Positions 56,551 through 64,000 of a stretch of 64,000 nt of DNA are shown here, piece by piece. How positions within the stretch are numbered: the first letter of the stretch is position 1; the number at the start of each line of letters is the position of its first letter. Made by a program: the position numbers and the translations under genes. Under the pieces are notes generated by a model that saw only the letters and a program-made list of their open reading frames with translations, was not told where the DNA came from and made no database searches. Source of the stretch: Caprimulgus europaeus (Eukaryota > Chordata > Aves > Caprimulgiformes > Caprimulgidae); contig OU015542.1 of NCBI GenBank assembly GCA_907165065.1, forward strand, positions 310,001-374,000. The letters run 5' to 3'.

Positions 56551-58049
56551 AGGTGCTGCTGGCACAGAGGGGGACAGTGCATGCTCAAGGTCTGCTTCTA
56601 CTGGTCTGGTGGCTACAAATGGCCCATGCATGGCATGGGAAGCCCAGTCCAGCCCATGACATGGATACCCACATCACAAACGCAACCACACTGCTGTATC
56701 CCACACGGGGATCATGCCCCAGGCCTGATAATGTGCACCCAGTCCTTCAGCCAGCACACTTGGCCGCAGCAGCACTGGCACTGAGCAGGGGCGAGGCTGT
56801 TACTGACGGCTTGAGAAGCCACAAGACGTGAAGAGACAGATTTGAATGCAAGACAAATAGGGGAGAAGGGGATTTAGTGCAGGAGGAGGTGGCAGTTTGG
56901 AAAATGGGAGGCCAGGGCAGGCATCTTTCATGGCTGTGCTCGGCAGAGAGGTGTTTTTGACACGGCAAAAATAACAGATGGGAAAGAGAAGCAGCAGCCG
57001 CTGGCGGCACCTGGGCGGGAGCCTCGTGAGGTGCAAATCCCTCCTCCTGCCTTTGGCAGAGGCAGGCACACGACCTGGGTGCTGCTGAGCTGTGTCACAC
57101 TGCTGGGGCACAGGGATCAGCCTTCCTCACCATCATCTTCCTCCAGCCCAGTGCTGGGGTGGGGGCAATCCTGTCCCATGCTCAGGACTGGAGCTTGCTC
57201 CTCACTGTCCCATAATTCTGCCAGCCCTCTGCACTCCCGGCACCCCACGTTCCCAGCACCCATCTGCTGCGGTTTCCCTGGAGAATGCTGAGTCAGATCC
57301 TCTGCCACCAGGTATTTCTCACACTGATCATACACCCGACTCGTGCTCAGCACCAGCACTACCAAACCATTTCCACCCCAGGAGGAACATCTGCACCCTG
57401 CCAGCAAGCAGGCAGGGCTGTGGGGAACAGTGTGGCATCTACCCTGCTAAAGGTTTCCCTTGGAGCAGGATGTGATGGGGTGGCCAGGAGCTGCAGCCCT
57501 TCCCCATGGTCATGGGCAGCTGTCTGTTGTGGACCCACCAGCAAAACCCAGGAGAAGGGGGAGGTGGGGACGGCGTTTCCCAGATTGCAACCATGTGTGG
57601 TTCATCATCTGGTTGAGGGTTATTTTTCTTCACAAGAGGCCTCATCTCCTGCCATGACACTCTTCAGGGAGACCCCCAGACCCACTAATATCCACACTGA
57701 TGGGAATGAAACCCCTGTGGGGTGCACAGGAGCTCCCAGCACTAGGACAGGGGGTATTTAGGTGAGCAGTTGGTTCTCTCTAACCCCTCCAAGCAGCCCT
57801 GTCACCCTCCCCATCATCCTCCCTGTGGGTGGCTCTGGCTTGTGCCTCTGTATGGTTGCTGCTCCGCTTCTCTGTACCACATGGGCAGCTGGGCAGAGCC
57901 AGCCCATCCTCCTGCAGCTGGGGAACTGCATCCTTCCCCTTCCTCCTGGTGCTGGAGATGTTGGACTGCTGAGCGAGGGTAGTGGGGAACCCCATCCCAG
58001 CTCTGTGCAGGCAGGGTGAGGCTGCAGCACTCGTGTCCTGACTCCACAG
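56551..58049. other. Noncoding, no recognised gene
   Basis: Unique sequence; only short open frames, none resembling a known protein. Confidence 0.55.
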
Positions 58050-58240
58050 GACCAGAGGAGGGAGTTTTTGGAAGGGGTTGCCCAGGGCAGTGGTGGAGTC
58101 CCCATCCCTGGAGGGATTGAAGAGTCGTGTAGACACAGTGCTGAGGGACAGGGGTCAGTCAGGGACTGGTCAGTGTTGGACTCGATGAGCTTAAAGGGCT
58201 TTTCCAGTTGAGGCAATTCTGAGATTCTGTGATTCTGTTT
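58050..58240 (+). mobile_element. Short CR1 LINE 3' end (family A)
   Basis: About 190 bp in plus orientation: GGAAGGGGTTGCCCAGGGCA through the family-A 3'UTR to GAGATTCTGTGATTCTG. Confidence 0.93.
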
Positions 58241-61097
58241 TGGGGACTTACTGGTGGGCACCTTGGGAGTCACAGGGCGAGAGCTCCAGCTCCTGAAGTG
58301 TTTCTGGGTCTTGGGAACCCTGGTGAGAGCAGCTGAGATCTGCCACAGACAGTGCTGGTGGGAAGCAATGCTGGGGGTCTCCTCTGGCAGCTGATCTCCT
58401 GGCTGTCTTGGACCTTGCTCCCCCAACATGGTTGGGATTTGGGAAGCTGAGCTGGGCCCTGATCCCTGGCATTTTCCTCTTGCATCCCAATGATTTTCAG
58501 TGAATCACTTGTAGACTGAGAAGTAAATGTCCGCTTGATTCTCCCTTGATTTCCTGCAGACCTGGTGTAGCTCAGCAGCCACCAGAAAATACCAGGTGAA
58601 TTCCTATCTCCATAAAGGTCAAAGCTGTAAAAAAATGAAGTTGCCTCTGAAAGGGCATCTAGAAAAATCTCCAAAGCAGGGAAAGGCACATCAGACTTCC
58701 CACATCAGGTATGTTTTTCTTTCTTTTTTTGTGCAGAGATGGGTCCCTCTGATTTTCCATCTGCAGGTAGAGGTGGGTTGTGGGAGAGGTCCACGAGTGT
58801 GCCTGGGGAAAAAGGCAGGTCAGCGACTGCCTGAAACAGTTTTGCTGCACTTACAGCTGAGAAAGGATCATGCTGGAAGGTTTCTGTAGAAGTGGGGTCT
58901 GGGGAATAGACATAAAAAGCCTTTTTTCCAAGCTGAGTCCCTTGGCGGGTGGGTTGTTTATGGAGCCTGGATGCCAGAGAGCCTGGAAGGGAGCCAGCGC
59001 TGTTTTAGCCCTTTGTAAATGATTTGAATACCTTGTGCTGGGGGAGCATTCCCAGGAAAACAGGGGGAAGAGGAAGGCAAGGGAGGGGAGCACTTCGGGG
59101 CAGAGGGAAGGGACTGCTCAGCTGTGCTTCCCTGGTGGAGAGGGGTTCAGGACCCCAGGAGATGGGTGAAGGGCAGAAGGGACCAGGGACAGCAGGAGCA
59201 TTTGGTGGGGACTGTCTGTGCCCCTCCTGTCCCCCATCAAAAGCTGCTGCTGGAGATGTGAACCCAGGGAGTGTGCAGCTTCAGGAGTTGGTTGCCTCCA
59301 AGAACAGCTTGCCAGCAAGCACCTTCCCAAACCTCCCACTTTTTTCCTTGGTGATGCTACTAAGGAGCCCCTCTACTCCTCTTTGCAGCCCTGGCCTGTG
59401 AGGAGTGTCCCCTGGCCAGACCCACGCAGCTGGACTCCCCACGCTGAGCTGAGTGCCCCCAGATACGTGAGGGGTTTGGGACAGGGCTCCTGCAGTGATC
59501 TGGGGGCAACCAGACACCGAGGGATTTGGGGTAAGCAGCACTCTCAGGGCTGTAGCAGATGAACTCAAGCCACCCACCCTCACCCTTGAGAACCTGCCTG
59601 TTCCTTATTGATTAATGCAGTGGCTCATTTTTCTAAAAATATGCTCTTAATTACTGTGCCTCAGGAAGCAGAGATCTCTTGCAGCAAAACCTCATTGATT
59701 TGGAGGCTGCTGCAGCCCCAGTGAAGCCCCTTCGGTGGCGGAGCCTTCGTGCCCACTGCCCAGAGACAGCTCCTCTCTGCGGGCGGGTTTTGCTCTGGTC
59801 GATTCCCAGCTCACAGCAGCTGATTGGTATTTGCCTTTTTCCAAGTGTCACTTGTTTTTGCTTCTTAACTTTTTGTGTATTTAATTGAGAGCAGGTAGCA
59901 CCGAGTGGCACTTGAACTTCTCTTCCAGTGGAAAAAAGTAGAAGGAAAAATGCTCCTTTCCCCCTTGTGCTCCTGAGATGTCTGTAGGGAAAGGGGAGAA
60001 GTGAATCTGTTTTCTTTATTTTTGTGTTGTTTTCCTGCCTTCCTCCTTTGGCAAAAGCTTTGTAGGGAACTCCAGGCTTTTCCATATTCTCCTGTCCCAG
60101 GAAAGCACTAAGCAGGCTCCACCAAGAGGCAGAGCACCCAGGGAAGGGGCCTGATGCTCCCCTCTAGGTGTCAGATTCCATGTCCACTTGGTCTCCTGTC
60201 CTCCTCCCTGCGACCCCAGCCAGCCCCTGCCTCTGAGCTGAGATGAGCACTGGCAGGGACAGGGGCTGCTCAGAGAGGGTTCATCCACTTTTGCACCTCC
60301 AACATCCATCAGTGTTAGGAGACCGCCCTGAACCACGTCCTCGCTCACTGCCCAGGCTGCAGATCCTTGCTGACCTACTCCTGTTTTTTTCACCCTTTAT
60401 ACTTTCTGTGTAGCCACCAGCTCTGTTCCTCCCACCTCTCCAAACCAGCTCTTTGTTTCCTCATGGGCTTCTCTGTCCCATTCACCTTTCCCCAAGCGAG
60501 GGCTTTGCAATTTGATTTTTCAGCACCCAGGAGAGCAAGGGCAAAACCAAGGTGTTGCTCCAGGGTGACATTTCACTGCCCCTTTCCCTTACCTTGCTCA
60601 CTGCCTTCATTTTTCAGCACCACATGAAGCAGACTGTGCAGATGATGGTGTCCTTCCTCTCCAGCCTGACAACCCCCCGCTCCCCCTGTCCTGTGTGATG
60701 AACATGGCTTATGAAAAACAGGCTCCGTGGCTGGTGTCACTTCAAAGTCGATTTTAAAAAGTGCTGCTTTTTTCCAAGTCTGAATCCCATCTTTCATTCT
60801 GGTAATTGCATGGCTTTGTTTTGCACGTTCAAAATTCCTTCTGGTTGGATCTTTATTTGTAATTCCTTATTTTTTGTGCAAGGAAGTATCAAAGGGAGCA
60901 TCCCTCCTCAGGGAGATCCAAGCTATGGCTTGATCTAATGCTCCTCCAAGGGAGAGGCTGACCTGGAGATGCCAGCGATGCTCTGCCACCCCTGATCCCT
61001 TTTCCCACTGTTACACAGCTGTGACACAGCTGTGACAGCCACCCCGTGACTACAGGATGAGGGAGAGCCCAGGACAAAGCCCCAGTGCTCTGGATGA
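58241..61097. other. Noncoding, no recognised gene
   Basis: Unique sequence with lower GC than the rest (notably 59.58-60.05 and 60.7-60.9 kb). These segments could hold conserved noncoding elements, but nothing decisive is visible. Confidence 0.5.
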
Positions 61098-61690
61098 TCG
61101 TAGAATCATTGAATGCTGTGAGCAGGAAGGGACCCACCAGGATGATGGAGTCCAACTCTTGTCCCTGAACAGGACAATCCCAACGTTCACACCATGTCCC
61201 TGAGGGCCTTGGCCAAATGCTGCTGCAATCTTGTCAGCCTTGGGGCCATGAGCACCTCCCTGGGGAGCCTGTGCCAGTGCTCCACCACCCTCTGCCTCAA
61301 GAACCTTTTCCTCATGGCCAACCTCACCCTCCCCTGCCACATCTTCCTGCCATGGCCTCTGCTCCTGGCGTTGGTGGCCAGAGAGAAGAGCTCAGTGCCT
61401 GCCCCTCCTCTGCCCCTTGGGAGGAAGTTCCAGACCGCCAGGAGATCTCCTCTCAGTCTCCTCCAGGCTGAGCAAACCAAGTGCCTTCAGCCTCTCCTCA
61501 CACCCTTCCCCTCTAAACCCTTCCCCTCCTCTGGACACTCTCCAGCAGCTTTAGATCCTCTTTCTCCCGTGGTGCCCAAGCTGCCCCCAGTGCTGGAGGT
61601 GAGGCCGCCCCAGTGCAGAGCAGAGCGGGACGATCCCCTCCCTGGCCCAGCTCGCAGTGCAGTGCTGGATGCCCCCATGGAGGGTGGTGA
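61098..61690 (-). mobile_element. CR1 LINE fragment, 3' end (family C)
   Basis: Starts CGTAGAATCATTGAATGCTG on the plus strand; minus-strand coding includes [20 protein letters not shown]. Nearly identical to the 20.5-kb copy over most of its length. Confidence 0.95.
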
Positions 61691-63149
61691 GAGGACACCA
61701 GCCCTTAGGCTGATGCTGGCAGCCAACCCCAAAACTTGCACCCTGACTGTGGGAAAACTCAAATAATTTTTCAATGTCACCAACCAAGTTTCTGCAGATT
61801 TTCCTGGGGACAGGAGAAGGCAACACTCCAAGTCCCTGTTCCCCGAGCTGGCGAAGTGACAGCTTTCCACTGAAGTGACTGATTTTTTTTTTTCTTAATG
61901 CAGACCAAACAAAGCCGTTTTCTCTCATTAGAGCTTCTGATACAGCTGGAAAAAGTGAGTGAGCTCTCTGAAAGCTCATCTGCTGCTCCGATGAAGGGGT
62001 CCCTCCCCCTCAGCAGACCTCTGAGTGTTGGGCTGCCCTAGCTTCAGTCCTCCTTGTTCCTCTGGCTGTGACTGTGCTGAAACTTGGAAACAAAAAGACT
62101 CAGGGATGGAAAATTTCAGCCCTAAAGTGTAAAGTTGGACAAAATCCAGGCAGGACTTGGCAGGCAGACCCAACAGAGGTTGTTCCTCTTGCTGATGTTT
62201 TTGCTTCTGTGCTTTTGAGAGCCTCTCTGCAGCTCTACTCTGGCTGGGTCATGTTCTGCCAGTGTAAGAGGTGGCATTGCCACCACAACAGGTTATCTGG
62301 GGTTCCCCAAGTTTTCTCGTCTCTGGAGCTGTGGATGTTCCAGAAAGAGACATGGCGGTGGCCTCGTGTTACAGGGACATCTGTGCCATCACCCCATCCC
62401 ACTCTCTTGCTAGCCTAGAGATGGCCAGAGGACTCTGCTCCTCTGGCTACCTGAGTGCAGTGGATGATTTGAATCCATCACTGCAGGAGAACAACCCTCA
62501 CACAGCTAAGATGAACCACCTAATGAACATGAGGTGCTGGGATTTTATTGCCAGCTCTGGTTATGGGCAACCAAAAGCAAACTGCTACTCAACACATCTG
62601 CATGTTGCGAGCTGGCTCTTGGATTCACGTGAGGTGGCTTTTAACAGGGAACATGCTGGAAAAACTGGTGAGACTCCATCTCCCCCATGTCTCTCACAGG
62701 TCATGCCAGGAGGACAAATCAATCTATCCCTGCAAGATTTGATGAGCTCTGAAGAAGGACTGTCATGAGCTGTGCTGATTCCTGAGGTCCTCCTCAGCAG
62801 GAGGGACCCCACAGCACTCCACAGTGACTGAGTCACCCCTCCATGAAAACATCAGATCAAGGCAGATCAAATTCATCTGCAGAAAAGCAGCTGACAAAGG
62901 AAATTAGGCTTGAGTAATTCCAAGTGTTTAAGCCTCTTTTGCTTTGCTAAAAATGTGTTTTAAGTGCAAAGCATTTGGTTCAATGTGAGAAAAAGCAGAG
63001 TGAAGGTGAGAGATTAACCTACACTGTATGTTGGGGTTGCCATCACCACACCCCGTGTGGGATTGCTCTCAGCTCCTGCCCTCCAGGGAACACGGTGGCA
63101 CCTACTTTCTCCTGGATTTTGGAGAGAACAGGTTTGTGTTGCTTACCCA
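61691..63149. other. Noncoding, no recognised gene
   Basis: Unique sequence. A plus-strand frame open from 62271 to 62768 (165 residues) has no recognised domain and no clear splice or start context. Confidence 0.5.
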
Positions 63150-63248
63150 GAAACCTGGTCTAGTGGAAGTGTCCCTGCTCAGGTCAGGGGGGTTGGAACT
63201 GGATGAACTTTGAGGTCCCTTCCAACCCAGACCATTCTATGGTTCTAA
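63150..63248 (+). mobile_element. Very short CR1 LINE 3' end (family B)
   Basis: About 100 bp: CCTGGTCTAGTGGAAGTGTC through GGAACTGGATGAACTTTGAG to the tail CCATTCTATGGTTCT. It lies tail-to-tail with the copy at 63.37 kb. Confidence 0.85.
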
Positions 63249-63371
63249 GAAAGAGAGCTCGAACAACCTGCCTGAGAAGGTGTCTTGTTCCCTGCTCTGC
63301 TGGCCAGGTTCCTTCATCCAGGAGATGACCAGATGCCAAAGCTGCACCAGGACTCACTTGTGGCCAGGAGA

Positions 63372-63710
63372 TCACAGAATCCCAGAATTGCCTGGATTGG
63401 AAAAGCCCTTTAGGGTCATTGAGTCCAATCATGAACCCAACACTGACAAGTCCCCGACTGACCCATGTCCCTCAGCACTGTGTCTACACAACTCTTCAAT
63501 CCCTCCAGGGATGGGGACTCCACCACTGCCCTGGCCAACCCCTTCCAATGCCTCAGAACCCTTTCAGCAAAGAAATTGTTCCTCACATCCCATTTCAACT
63601 GCCCTGGCCACAGCTGGAGCCCATTTCCTCTTGTCCTGTCCCTTGGTCCTTGGTTGGACAGACCCGGCCCCACCTCTCTCCACCCTCCTTGCAGGGAGTT
63701 GGAGAGAATG
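63372..63710 (-). mobile_element. CR1 LINE fragment, 3' end (family A)
   Basis: Begins GATCACAGAATCCCAGAATT on the plus strand and matches the 4.56-kb copy closely along its length, in the same orientation. Confidence 0.95.
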
Positions 63711-64000
63711 AAATGTCTGCTCAGAGCTGCTCACCCCTCAGGGACTGGAGATGCTCAAACCATGGGGATGCAGATGTGGTCTCCAGCAGATGTTCCTGGT
63801 GCTCCTTGGGTCACACCACCCATCTGAGACAGCAGCGCCGGTTTGACTCGGTTTTTGGGGCAGTTCACAGCAATGTCAGCGGTTTCTGGCACTGAGGGAG
63901 CGGGCAGGGGGATGCGGTGGTGCCGGGCGTGGGGCGATGGGTGTCAATGCGGGGGGAAAGGATGCGGGGGGGCGGCAGTAACGCCTGGGTGCCGCTAGGT
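63711..64000. other. Noncoding end of window
   Basis: Unique sequence that becomes G-rich and CpG-containing in the last 110 bases; a CpG island or gene could begin beyond the edge. Confidence 0.4.

Noticed and set aside
62271-62768. 165-codon open frame
   Set aside because: No domain, no splice partners and no start context that stands out; treated as chance.
53398-64000. A further 22q11-type gene (for example DGCR6) upstream of PRODH
   Set aside because: Looked for coding exons on both strands; none was recognisable. It may lie outside the window.

Overview
The window is vertebrate nuclear DNA, almost certainly from a bird. It holds two spliced genes with GT-AG introns and CpG-island first exons, and about nineteen CR1 LINE fragments, many ending in the 8-bp tail repeat (ATTCTGTG-like) typical of avian CR1. 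Many short minisatellites and a high GC content also fit a bird, probably a microchromosome. The gene pair SCARF2 and PRODH belongs to the block homologous to human 22q11.2, which lies on chicken chromosome 15. No species can be named from this sequence alone.

Layout. 1-11.6 kb: no recognisable gene; CR1 fragments, a 19-bp minisatellite and an AT-rich tract. 11.67-34.93 kb, minus strand: SCARF2, reconstructed here as 11 coding exons (2,880 bp including the stop, 959 residues), with a 3'UTR that carries a perfect-period 5 x 40 bp minisatellite. 34.4-35.3 kb: SCARF2 CpG island, followed by a degenerate minisatellite to about 36 kb. 36-40.3 kb: intergenic, with CR1 copies, a CTCTC pentanucleotide array and an unexplained 293-codon open frame. 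40.37-52.77 kb, minus strand: PRODH, reconstructed as 14 coding exons (1,830 bp including the stop, 609 residues), with a CpG island over exon 1 and G-rich/C-rich repeats in introns 1 and 2. 52.8-64 kb: no recognisable gene; a tandem duplication, a complete non-autonomous hAT DNA transposon with an exact 8-bp target-site duplication, an adjacent endogenous-retrovirus-type LTR remnant, and more CR1.

The two genes are transcribed in the same direction, PRODH upstream of SCARF2, with about 5.4 kb between the PRODH polyadenylation signal and the SCARF2 start codon. They are not functionally coupled by anything visible: SCARF2 is a single-pass membrane receptor with EGF-like repeats, PRODH is the mitochondrial enzyme that starts proline breakdown. 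Exon boundaries were chosen from splice consensus, continuous reading phase and similarity to the mammalian proteins as remembered; every junction closes in phase. No new biological system was found. The most distinctive item is the hAT element at 54.4 kb, whose termini resemble families known for horizontal transfer among vertebrates.
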